This document shows positions 46,995 to 56,514 of a stretch of DNA of 64,000 nucleotides, in pieces. The translations under genes and the position numbers were made by a program. This DNA comes from Liolophura sinensis (lineage: Eukaryota > Mollusca > Polyplacophora > Chitonida > Chitonidae): NCBI RefSeq assembly GCF_032854445.1, contig NC_088297.1, positions 22,147,127 through 22,211,126 on the forward strand. The letters are read 5' to 3'. The notes beneath the pieces were generated by a model. It had not been told where the DNA came from and made no database searches. It worked only from the letters and a program-made list of their open reading frames with translations. The stretch's first letter is position 1. Each line of letters opens with the position of its first letter.

Positions 46995-47173
46995 CGTTTT
47001 GTACTCAAGAATATTTCACATACACGACGGCCGAGTGTTGCTGGCAGACCTTCCCACGTACGAAAAGAAGCCACCATGAGCTGAACTGGAACTCTAAGCG
47101 AACGTCATTGGCGAGAGGCTTCTGGGTCAAGGCGCCGCACTGAACTGCTAACCACCTCAGCCACAGAGGCCAC
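46995..47173 (-). mobile_element. SINE-1, internally deleted
   Basis: On the minus strand the head (ggcctctgtggctgaggtgg) and the tail part (gtgaaatattcttgagtaca) are present. The central ggtcgtgggtttcccccggg part is missing. Confidence 0.82.
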
Positions 47174-47199
47174 TTACACCTGATAAGTTACCGCATACT

Positions 47200-48250
47200 G
47201 CTCTTGGAACATGTCTGATTTTGACTGTGTGCCCTTTACTACGAACTGCGCCTTAAGCCATAGAATCTATATCTAGCCTTTTATTTCTTCAAGCTTGATT
47301 TAGCATCCCTCACGTAGTGTCCTGGTCTCTTGACATTTTCGACGTGGTGATGGTAAAGCTCTTTCATTATCAATTGAGAAGAGTTCCATATTGTTCGTCT
47401 GTGCAAATAATACAGTCTGCTGTTAGCCTCCCTACTTTTGTTCCTGGCCAAGACATATTTATAATTCCTGCTTTTTGCTCAAGAGGATGAATATTTCCAC
47501 GTAATCGGATAATGATTTCTATTTGATTTCACTCCCCTGGATCAACCTCATCTTACTTACCTGTCGTAACATGAAAAGCGAATGCTCCCTTTCTTCAGAG
47601 CTGAAGCCAGTCCATCAATCTGTTGTAATGCTGTTTATAAGCGATGAGAGTAAAACGACCCTTTGGTGTTTACGTAGCGTCAATATAATGATGAGTGGCA
47701 ATCCACCATTAGCACCTCGGGAGTGCAAGTTAAAATTAGCCGCTGTAAATAACGGCAAGGTGCCTTAAAGTAGAGTTGGGCACAGGTGGGTACGAAGGGT
47801 AGATAATGGACTGAAGTTGTCCAGTGTGCATTGACGTATGTGATATAACTAAAGAACAACCTCAGTATTGGGATATGGTGAGTATTTATTATCCGAGTGA
47901 ATTATGTTCTTGGGTGATATTATGTTTCTTAAGTGTGAGAATGGATGAATTCACGTGAAGGTATTGATGACCTGAAAGGGGACCTCCGTGGCTCAGTTGG
48001 TTAGCTGTGAGTTCAAGTCCAGCTCATGCTGGCTTCCTCTCCGGCCGTACACGGGAAGGTCTGTCAACAACCTGCGGATGGTCGTGGGTTTCCCCCGGGC
48101 TTTGGCCGCCATCGTATAAGTGAAATATGCTTGAGTACGGCGTAAAACACCAATGAATAAATAAATAAATAAATGACCTGAAAGCAAATCCTTAAATCCT
48201 TAAGATGTTATGGCTACTCCATATGGTGATGTGTTGCAATATGTTCAGGA
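47200..48250 (+). repeat. Unit block E, unit 4
   Basis: Matches 4560-5450 in unit 1 and parts of unit 5. Shared points are gcgccttaagcc, aaagctgaagccag-type, and a run near 47740 with aaagtagagttgggc. A SINE-1 copy interrupts it at 47979-48172. Confidence 0.55.
47979..48172 (+). mobile_element. SINE-1 with perfect 12-bp target-site duplication, internally deleted
   Basis: The head ggacctccgtggctcagttg joins gttagctgtgagttcaag, skipping most of the region between A and B boxes. The body lacks the gcccggtttcctcccaccat part, and the tail ends in (aaat)n. The duplication atgacctgaaag is at 47967-47978 and 48173-48184, and unit 1 has the empty site near 5400-5430. The copy is therefore young but already a deletion variant. 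Confidence 0.92.
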
Positions 48251-48256
48251 TTTATT

Positions 48257-48325
48257 CATGTATTTAATTGGTTACTGTTTTACACAACACTCAAGCCTTC
48301 ACTTATAAGACGACTGCCAGCACTT
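48257..48325 (-). mobile_element. SINE-1 tail remnant
   Basis: tttaattggttactgtttta, cactcaag and cttataagacgactgccagc correspond to the inverted SINE-1 3' end. The rest is missing. Confidence 0.55.
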
Positions 48326-48517
48326 AACATACAATAACGCTTAAACAATGCGAATGGATCAGCCGTTAGCCTAAATTCTGACAGATAACTAGCTTGCCTT
48401 TGTATTTATAACGTTACCAGTTGCCCTGTCGGCAGATATCAAGAGCAAACCGAGTGACTTCCTGTGTTTAAAGTCTAACTATACACAGATATACCAGAAA
48501 ACATGTGTACTAATTTT

Positions 48518-48600
48518 TCACCTGCAATCAATGATCTTGTCTGCCCTGGTGACCTGTCAAGTGAGGTGATGATTAATAAGTAGGCTGATTCTAATCTCTC
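48518..48600 (+). repeat. Landmark R2, unit 4
   Basis: ttcacctgcaatcaatgatc to gaggtgatgattaataag, then tctctttgcaaagac. Confidence 0.65.
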
Positions 48601-48725
48601 TTTGCAAAGACAACAGCTTTGTGTCATGGACATAAGTGATACACGTCAAATGTTTGTACGAGCATAGTTCGTCTAGTTCGTTCATTGAACTATTTTGTGC
48701 GTTTGCGTGTGTGTTTGCATGCACA

Positions 48726-49318
48726 CTTGGTGTTTTACGTCACACTTAACAATTTTCTGCCATACGATGACGAAGGGTTGTTAGGTGTGTGTACATACAC
48801 AACATCGTCTTGTGGCAGGGCGAGTCCATGTCACTAAAGTGCCCCTGTCACTGAAGTATCTTGCCGAAGACACCACATATGACACCTATCCCAGGCACAC
48901 TAAACTGACACCGGACCAACCAGTCCTGTTTCCTTGCTCTAACATCCCATTAATGAGAACGAAGCGAGAGAGTAACAAGTACCACTTTACAGTCTTTGCG
49001 GGAGTTTCCGTGGCCGAGGTGATTAGCGTGCCAGCAAGGCGCAATGACTCAGGAGCCTCTCACCAATGTGGTCACTGTTTGTTCAAGTCAAACTCATGCT
49101 GACTTCCTCTCCGGCCGTACGTGGGAAGGTCTGTGAGAAACCTCTCCCTAGGGTTGGGCTCGGTTTCCTCCCACCATAATGCTGACTGCCGTCGTATGAG
49201 TGAAATATTCTTGAGTATGTGTACGGCGCAAAATAAGTAAAGAAAACCTTTGGAATGACCGGAACCGGGTTTGATCCCAGCTCTTTAGACTTCGAGGCGG
49301 ACGCCACCGACGCGGTCT
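48726..49318 (-). mobile_element. SINE-2 (tRNA-like head), interrupted by a SINE-1
   Basis: The minus-strand tail (taagtgtgacgtaaaacacc) and body (gcctgggataggtgtcat, ctcgcttcgttctc) occupy 48726-48998. The head resumes at 49246-49318 with ccgggtttgatcccag and aggcggacgcc. Between them lies a complete SINE-1, and joining the two outer parts restores a continuous element. The family resembles molluscan SINEs I know, but I cannot name it. Confidence 0.65.
48999..49245 (+). mobile_element. SINE-1 nested in SINE-2
   Basis: Head ggagtttccgtggccgaggt, body cttcctctccggccgtacgt, and tail gaaatattcttgagtatgtg ending in a degraded aaataagtaaag. The 5-base ctttg on both sides may be the remains of the target duplication. 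Confidence 0.8.
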
Positions 49319-50635
49319 AAAATGAATGTAGGACATTTTATGATAGTAACCTTTCACATCAAAGTATCCCTAGAAATCTATAACAGTGGAAAAAATAGAA
49401 ATAAATATATCACCCAACAGAAGATGAATTTAAATTCGGCTGTATTTTTCGACATATGTCTGTGATGTGACTCAACTAAAAGTGTGTTACATAGACACAT
49501 TTTTGTTCTTCAAAACAATTTAAATTATAATTTTAACAGAGCGGAGCTAATAAATAATAAATTCTCTTAAATATATGTCTTTTAAACAACGAATAGGAGC
49601 GCACATAACTTTGACACAACGACCAGCCATGCATTTGTCTTTCTACATGTTAACTGGAAAAATGTCGTTGATTTCTTATCTTTCTCTTATACAGTCCTGT
49701 AGTCTTACTGACATTGTTTAAAGGAATCTCTTTTCTTTTATCTTTTGTGTTTTTTCTATTTTTTGTGTTTGTAATATTCTCTCGTTAGACCACCTTTTCT
49801 AATTTATAGGGATAAGGAGCACTGATTGGATAATATTGCCACAGAGGCATTTCTGGGCTGCTGTTTTCCACCTAGTTAAAAGATATCCGAATTTTTGTCT
49901 CTTTTGGCTGGAACTGAACACTTTTCCCCAAAGAAACTATGACACTGTTGAGCATGTCAAGTTTGCATGGTAGACCTAACTCTCGTTGCTACGCTACTCT
50001 ATTTACATATTTGCAACTACAGGCACTAACATGTTTAAAAAAAAAGTTTCTACCACACACTATATATGAGACTGTATTTACAACTGTAAATATAAGCTGG
50101 ATCAAGTCTTCATCTTTATGGACCAACACTGGAAAGAACCTTTGTAAGTAGGATGCCTTTCCATCGACAGTACGCTCCAAAAATAATCTATTAAATTTAC
50201 CGACAGAAGGTCTGCTATCAGTGTGATTCTAGAATGTATATATTCTGTTCTTACTGCAGATTATTCCGTCGTTCAAGTCGATTATCCTGTTAAGTTTGGC
50301 ACATGTATTCCGTTAATTTGACATAAAGATTGTATTAGGCTAACAGGATATTACGTTGAATATGTCGGACAAAGTTTGTATAGCGTTACTGACTTGAAAG
50401 AGTGTTCTTGTGAGTGCAGCAAACATTCGCATGATTGAAAATCAATGGCCACAGTTATCCGTTATACTTATGGCGAGAAAATCCAACAACCCAAAATTTC
50501 TATATTAGGTGGGCACGCGACTGTTAGTGAACCAGTTTCAAATCTCCCAAGTGGATATTGTTCTATGAAAACTCCCGGGTACAGCTAGACCCACAAGTGA
50601 CAATCAGAGCTGTTATCAAGCAGAATCTAGCGCTC
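49319..50635. other. Non-coding stretch
   Basis: AT-rich; no exon or repeat recognised. Short frames at 49939-50151 and its antisense shadow have no support. Confidence 0.45.
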
Positions 50636-50668
50636 TGTTATTTATTTTATTTATTTATTTATTTTTCT
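50636..50668 (-). repeat. (TTTA)n tract, probable SINE tail stump
   Basis: ttatttattttatttattta is the kind of tract that ends SINE-1 on this strand, but no SINE body follows. It directly borders the MITE-like element. Confidence 0.5.
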
Positions 50669-50680
50669 TTAAAAAAAAAG

Positions 50681-51015
50681 CCATTGTCTTGGGTGACGTC
50701 ATAATTATGAACAAAACAGTGGTATGGGCGGAGTCAAACGTGTTTTGACGGAGGGCGACACCTAAGTTGCCTAAACTGTTATCAACCTAACTGTAAACCC
50801 CGTTACCGTCATATTTGAAATGGTTTACACGTTTTAACAACCGTTTTATAACCGCTGGTTGGTGCAACCGATGTAAAACAAGTTACTCTCCATGCGAACT
50901 GTGCAACATGCAGCTTGCTTTTGAATAATTATTACGTCACCCGAGGTAATGAGTTCTAGGTGTCGAAACTAAACTTATGGAGTTTAACATTATGAATTAG
51001 AAAAAGTATTCTAAC
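50681..51015 (+). mobile_element. MITE-like element with terminal inverted repeats, copy 1
   Basis: The left end gtcttgggtgacgtcataat is the approximate reverse complement of the right end ataattattacgtcacccga. The right repeat continues outward (gagtttaacattatgaatta), while the left is cut off by the poly-A and (TTTA)n tract. Between them lie about 220 bases without coding frames (cgtgttttgacggagggcg, ctgtaaaccccgttacc, ccgctggttggtgcaacc). A second copy is at 52075-52330. Confidence 0.65.
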
Positions 51016-51632
51016 TGCATTGTTCTTGTAATAATGTGGACGTTCAGTATGTCAGTGTGTAGAGCTTGGGTTGTTACGTGTCTCTGGATAAATGCAATTT
51101 TGGTATAAATGCTATAAAAAGGCTGCTAGCCTTTGTTTCCTTAAAAACGTATGCGTGTATAGTCCCACGATATACATGTAACGCGTTTATGGATACGATG
51201 TTTGCGTTCAAATATATATAAAAAAAACCCAGCATGGCGTTTGCATATTAATGCGTGTGGTTTTATAAATACATGTCGTGCGTCCTTTCTAATATGTCAA
51301 AACTGATCATATTATAAAGTTTATTTTTTTACATATGAAGGCAAAAGTTAACCAAAACAAAAGTTTGACAGCAAGTAGAAATACACACATGAAAGTTTTA
51401 GTAGCCATTTCTGGTCAACGTTTATCTTTGTACAGTAAATTAAAGACAGAGCGCCTCCTTTGAACGAAAAATTTGCGTTTTTGATCGAAAGCGTGTTTTT
51501 GGCGAGTTATTACTGAGCAACAATTTCTCTTGTGGCCATACAACCAAGTTCGGCCAAGTTAACTGCAGACTTGGAAATTAGAGAATCGTGCTAAAATTTT
51601 CAAGTTGGCACTATTTATCACACCTCTCTGCA
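51016..51632. other. Non-coding stretch
   Basis: Nothing recognised beyond AT-rich sequence. Confidence 0.4.
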
Positions 51633-51708
51633 TGGTTGCCGTCATGTAAGTGAAATATTCTTGAGTACTGCGTAAAACACAAAATTAAATAAATAAATAA
51701 ATAAAAAA
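51633..51708 (+). mobile_element. SINE-1 3' end only
   Basis: ttgccgtcatgtaagtgaaa, tattcttgagtactgcgtaa and a (aaat)n tail; strongly 5'-truncated. Confidence 0.8.
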
Positions 51709-52074
51709 ATCAAATAGGCGGAAGACGAGTGGACTGTAACAGATGTAAGACTGGGCAACAGCCCACACGAGCCTTGTCCCTCGCAAGCATTGACAAACAT
51801 AATATGTGGTTGAGTGACGAAGATATGTACGCCTTCTACTAGATTGAGAAAGATTAAGATATATGCCTTACTGTGAATGTGAGAATCACTGGAGAGTAAT
51901 TTCTTTTTTCAAGCGGCTATAACAAACTCAAAGCAGTAACACAACATATACTACAGTCTCTGCGAATAGACTACATCGCTTTGCTCTGCTAACATCCACC
52001 TCTAAATCTATACTGCCGCGAGATCATATGCTACAAGACATAAAGTAAAATTCTTTTATTAAGGTTATATCACA

Positions 52075-52330
52075 CTAAAAAGTGTAAACAATTTCAAATA
52101 TGGCAGTGTTAGTAACAGGGTTTACAGTTAAGTCGTTAGCGGTTTAGGTAACTTGTGTTGCCTTCCGTCAAAACACGTTGAACTCCGCCCAATATCCAGC
52201 ATGACACTGGTTTATGAATAATTCTGACGTCACCCGAAGCAATGGGTTCTTGCTGTCGAATCCGAGTGCATGGACTTTAACATTATCAAGTTGAAAAGGT
52301 GTTCTAATTTCATTTTCATTCCAAAAAAAC
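52075..52330 (-). mobile_element. MITE-like element, copy 2, inverted and truncated
   Basis: The stretch gtgtaaacaatttcaaatat, cagggtttacagttaagtcg, gtcaaaacacgttgaactcc is the reverse complement of 50720-50830. It ends in the terminal repeat aataattctgacgtcacccg and its outward extension (ggactttaacattatcaag). The other half of the element is missing. Confidence 0.65.
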
Positions 52331-52374
52331 GAACTACCACCTAAAAGGAAACTAGCGAGCTTGAGATGGTGTTG

Positions 52375-52447
52375 AACTGCGCTTGTGAGAGGCTCATGTG
52401 TCACTGTGCTGCGCTTGAACCCTAACCACTATGCCGTACACGCCCCC
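52375..52447 (-). mobile_element. SINE-1 head remnant
   Basis: ttgtgagaggctcatgtgtc, ctgtgctgcgcttgaaccct and aaccactatgccgt match the inverted SINE-1 head. The sequence that follows, ccccactaaaattagtagta, resembles that after the SINE at 60690, suggesting an old shared insertion in the repeated unit. Confidence 0.6.
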
Positions 52448-52486
52448 ACTAAAATTAGTAGTACAGAAATAAACGGGTACCTGTTT

Positions 52487-52711
52487 ATGTATTTATTTAC
52501 TTATTTATTTATTTATTTGATTGATGTTTTACGCCGTACTCAAGAATATTTCACATATACGACGGCGGCCAGCTTGATGGTGAGAGGAAACCGGGCAGAG
52601 CGCGGGGGAAACTCACGGCCATCCGCAGGTTGCTGCAAGACCTTCCTACATACGGCCGGAGAGGAAGCCAGCATGAGCTGGACTTGAACTCACAACTACG
52701 GCATTGGTGCG
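52487..52711 (-). mobile_element. SINE-1, head-truncated
   Basis: (ttta)n tail, ttacgccgtactcaagaata, body and atgagctggacttgaactca are present. The head ends after ggcattggtg, earlier than in full copies. Confidence 0.88.
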
Positions 52712-52879
52712 CGAAATTGTTAAGCGGGAATGAATTCACTGCGACGGGAACTGGAACATAAACTAAGGCAAGGAAAACCACCTGTGAGATTAAGTAGGCT
52801 CACCTTGCTTTGTCCCAGACGTCTTTCCGAACAAAAATAGTCCTACCGTACATAGGTTAATCGTGTAAAAGCCGTTTAG

Positions 52880-53330
52880 AATAACCCACATTGCACACAT
52901 CTGCTTTGTGACGTCATTCCGCGTTTGTCCCGAACGTATCTCCAGATCCAGTAAATCTCTGCAGAAGAAAACAAGTATTGCTGTAGATGAGTAAGAGTGT
53001 AGCTGTTAAATCTGGTGTTATCTGGTGCTACCAGGCATGTCATTGTAAGTAGATTATACTGTCCATGTGTATGGAGAGCTGAGGTTATTAGTCCATTGGC
53101 TGTGTAGCCAACTAATGTCAAGCTTTAAGCTGGATTGACCGACTTTCCAAGACGAAACACCTAGCTGGGTTAGTCGGCCATACGTTATATCAAAGACTTT
53201 TAACGCGCTGCACCTATGCCTTTGATTGAAGACGAAATTTTTGACATCTTGTTTGGATTTGCCAGGAGCACCACCAATGCCGTTTTGTATAGTTTCTTTG
53301 CATCTGGAAATCACATACCGTCAAACAATT
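52880..53330 (+). repeat. Repeat R4 and following unit sequence, unit 4
   Basis: cacacatctgctttgtgacg, then agctgggttagtcgg, catcttgtttggatttgcc and catctggaaatcacat correspond to 60890-61350 and further to 63090-63150. No coding frame is conserved. Confidence 0.5.
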
Positions 53331-53394
53331 GAAGGAGACATGGCTTTCAGTTTCACGAAATGTGTGTATGAAAAGTCAAACGGTTACATGTGAC

Positions 53395-53865
53395 CATTTG
53401 TCAGCTGTCACCCTGTCGTCGCTCTTCTGGTTTTACTCTCTATGCTGTACGTCTATCACACTGTCATTGCTGCTCTGGTTTTACTCTCTATGCTGTATGT
53501 CTATCACACTGTCATCTCTGCTCTGGTTTTACTCTATATGCTGCTCGTCTATCACACTGTCATCTCTGCTGTACGTCTATCACTTTGTCATCTCTGCTCT
53601 AATTTTACTCTCCATGCTGTACGTCTATCACACTGTCGTCAATGCTCTGGTTTTACTGTCTATGCTGTACGTCTGTGACATTGTCATTGCTGCTCTGGTT
53701 TTACTCTCTATGTTCTACGTCTATCACACTATCATTGCTGCTCTGGTTTTACTCTCTATGTTCTACGTCTATCACACTATCATTGCTGCTCTGGTTTTAC
53801 TCTCTATGCTATACGTCTATCACACTGTCATTACTGCTCTGGTTTTACTCTCTATGCTGTACGTC
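53395..53865 (+). repeat. 48-bp minisatellite, about ten copies, seeded in an inverted R1
   Basis: ggttttactctctatgctgt recurs at 48-bp steps (53431, 53479, 53527, then 53603, 53651, 53699 and onward). There is one partial unit of 28 bases. The first monomer and its left flank (acatgtgaccatttgtcagc) are the reverse complement of R1. Since 48 is a multiple of three, all plus-strand frames stay open (for example 53329-53982), which is not evidence for a protein. Confidence 0.9.
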
Positions 53866-53928
53866 GTTAATAAGGGGTTCAAGTCATTCAGGCTCAAGTT
53901 ATATCTGACGACAGGGACAAGGCAAAAA

Positions 53929-55990
53929 AAAAAAACCCGCATGATTTACCACAATTTTCATATGTTACTTACTCTCGTCTAAGTTCAGTTCAAAAAAGTG
54001 AATCTGAAATTTTATTGCCCTTAAAACGCCTGAAGGTCAGAAAAGCCTGTGGTATTGATATGGTATCTAATTTTATGTTAAAGCACTCTGCCGTAAATAT
54101 TGCCTTTTCGCTCGCAAAATTATTTAACTTTTCATTGTCACAGGAACATTTCCGTCTGCGTGAAAATTATCTCGTCTTAGTCCGGTGTTTAAAAAAGGTG
54201 AGCGAAATGATGTTACTAATTATAGACCTATTTCTTTACTATCATCTGTATCCAAATTGTTAGAAAAGGTTGTTTACAAAAGGCTCTACCAATACTGCAA
54301 GGATAATAACTTACCTATTCCGGAAAACTCTGGTTTTAAAGAAAACGACTCCACTGTTTATCAGCTCACTCAGATTGTCCATAATATATACCAGGCGTTG
54401 GACAGAAGTGAAGACGAGTGCCTTATATTTTTAGACGTAAGTAAAGCTTTTGATAAGGTATGGCACGATGGACTTTTGTATAAACATAGACAAATGGGAA
54501 TCGAAGGTGACCTGCTAAAATGGCTAGAAAGTTATTTAAATAATACATCATTTAACGTATGTGTAAATGGGGCTGAATGTCATCCTGAATACATCTATTC
54601 TGGAGTGCCACAGGGTTCTGTCCTTGGCTCCCTATTACTGTATTTCTCATATTTGTAAATGATATAAACAATGATATAGAATGTAAAATAAATGTATTTG
54701 CTGACGACACTTCTCTTTTTGAACCTATAAATGACATTACTCTTTTAAAACTTAAAATCAATGGAGATCTCCAACGTCTGACGGACTGGTCAAATCAGTG
54801 GCTAGTGACTTTTAACTCCCTAAAAACTGTGTCTCTACTTGTTTCACTTAGAACGAATCCAGTTCGTCCTACTTTGATTTTGAATGACGTGGAAGTGAAG
54901 AGCGTTGAGTCTCATAAAGACCTCGGTGTAACATTGCAGGGAAAGAGAAAATGGGACAAACATATTTTAGACATCATCTGCAAAAGTAACAGAAAGTTAA
55001 GCATAATGACCAGGACTAAAGCAGCTCTTAGTAGAAAATGCCTGATTAATTTATACTTCAGTACTGTCCGATCAACTATGGAATATGCTGATGTTATTTT
55101 TGATAACTGTAGTATAAACCTCACTCAGAAATTAGAACAAGTACATCGTCGGGCAGCGCTAATCTGCACTGGAGGCCTTCGTCGCATCCAATACAGTACC
55201 CTCATTGATGAGTTAGGTTGGGAACAACTATACGTTCGTCGCCGAAAGCACAGGCTACTTCTGTTTTATAAAATAGTTAATGGCTTATCTCCCCAATATC
55301 TTCTACAATTATGTCCAGTCAGAAATAATGACGCTGACCATTCGTGCGGGCTTAGGAACCGTAATGACCGCCGCCACTTTAAATGTAGGATAAATATATT
55401 TTCATCCTCATTTTCCCACAGACGACAACGTACTGAAACAGCTTACCCTCTACCATCAGAAATTCATCGTTTTTCAGCCTACAACGTTTTCTAACCTCAA
55501 AATCCGAAAAACTGAATATTCTTTACAATTCTTTTAATAACGATATGTTTATTTTGCATTGTAGAATAAGGATGGGACTGAGCGCTCTTCACGCTGATCT
55601 GTTTAAGTATAATATTATCCCAGATCTGTCCTGTAACTATTGTCCATATCCTAACGAAACAGCAAATCATTTCCTAATAGAGTGCCCACACTTTGCTGCT
55701 CCTGGTAAGCATATGCTTGTAGACATAGCAAAAACCATGTGTCCAGGAGTTCACCAATCTTTACTTTTGGCTGATTCACTGATTTCCAAATACCCACATA
55801 AAGTGTTACTTTTCAGATCTAAAGATTTGGTACACTTAGACACCATTAATTATTTCAAACCATCCATAATTACCTCCCGGTTACCAACAGATTCAGCCAA
55901 TCTCTTGTCACCTAAAGGTCTTCGCTACAGAATATCTTTGTGATTTCTTGACTTGCACACAATGTCAAAGATCTCCTTCCCACAACCTTG
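53929..55990 (+). mobile_element. Non-LTR retrotransposon (CR1/Jockey-type), 5'-truncated and decayed
   Basis: The element begins inside the region just before the reverse transcriptase, right after an A-rich tract that ends the 48-bp minisatellite. It lacks any endonuclease domain or 5' UTR. It ends after a C-terminal cysteine/histidine motif. The exact 3' end and target duplication were not found. Neighbouring unit sequence resumes by 56.3 kb. Confidence 0.85.
53931..55943 (+). pseudogene. Reverse transcriptase of the non-LTR retrotransposon, at least three frameshifts
   Basis: The protein copies element RNA into DNA at the target site. In order: RKACGID near 54033; then NYRPISLLSSVSKLLEK (54212-54262), after a frame change near 54165-54190; LDVSKAFDKVWHD near 54432; GVPQGSVLG at 54602-54628. 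A one-base shift occurs near 54630-54640, before VFLIFVNDI, and the catalytic FADD is at 54697-54708. A thumb-type region follows (RRAALICTGGLRRIQYST near 55150), then a stop at 55492-55494. A last frame (55545-55943) carries CNYCPYPNETANHFLIEC, a CX2C-X8-H-X4-C motif. The order and motifs fit CR1/Jockey-group LINEs; the exact clade is not decided. Confidence 0.88.
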
Positions 55991-56169
55991 TCAGTATTTT
56001 CTCTTGTTCGCTGGCATTTCGCCCTGGGTGCCAATTTACCTTGTCACAATCTCAGAAGTATAAGCTTTATCCGACTAACCTATTTAACATGTGAAGCTTG
56101 ACATGAAGAAAGCCATCACCACAGTCATGCATCTCACCTCCACGTGATCTGTCTGGGAAATTAGAGGGG

Positions 56170-56292
56170 CTGTCAAAGCTGTAAAGGTTACATGCCGTCA
56201 AAAGTGTGAAGGTTACAGACCGTCACATCCGTGAAGGTTCCAAGCCATCAGTCTACGAAGGTTACATGGCGTCAAAGCGGTAAAGGTTAAAA
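56170..56292 (+). repeat. 25-bp minisatellite, five copies
   Basis: aaggttacatgccgtcaaa-type units have starts at about 56184, 56209, 56234, 56258 and 56283. Confidence 0.85.
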
Positions 56293-56385
56293 GGCTCGAT
56301 GTTTTCTCTATCTATGTATTAAACGTTCTTCCGTGTTCACGTCATAAATTAACAGTAAAGACTGTAGTGCATCATCATTCAAGGT

Positions 56386-56514
56386 CTGTAGAACTACTCA
56401 GCAACTGACCACTAACGAAAGCGGATATTCTGGACTCGTCAGTATTGACCTACTGTAGAACTACTCAGCAACTGACCACTAACGAAAGCGGATATTCTGG
56501 ACTCGTCAGTATTG
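56386..56514 (+). repeat. Perfect 67-bp tandem duplication
   Basis: ctgtagaactactcagcaac starts at 56386 and again at 56453, and the copies are identical to the ends (cgtcagtattg). This indicates a very recent duplication. Confidence 0.95.

Noticed and set aside
53329-53982. 217-codon plus-strand frame rich in Leu, Tyr and Ser resembling a membrane protein
   Set aside because: Nearly all of it is the 48-bp minisatellite, whose length is a multiple of three; the other plus frames are open as well.
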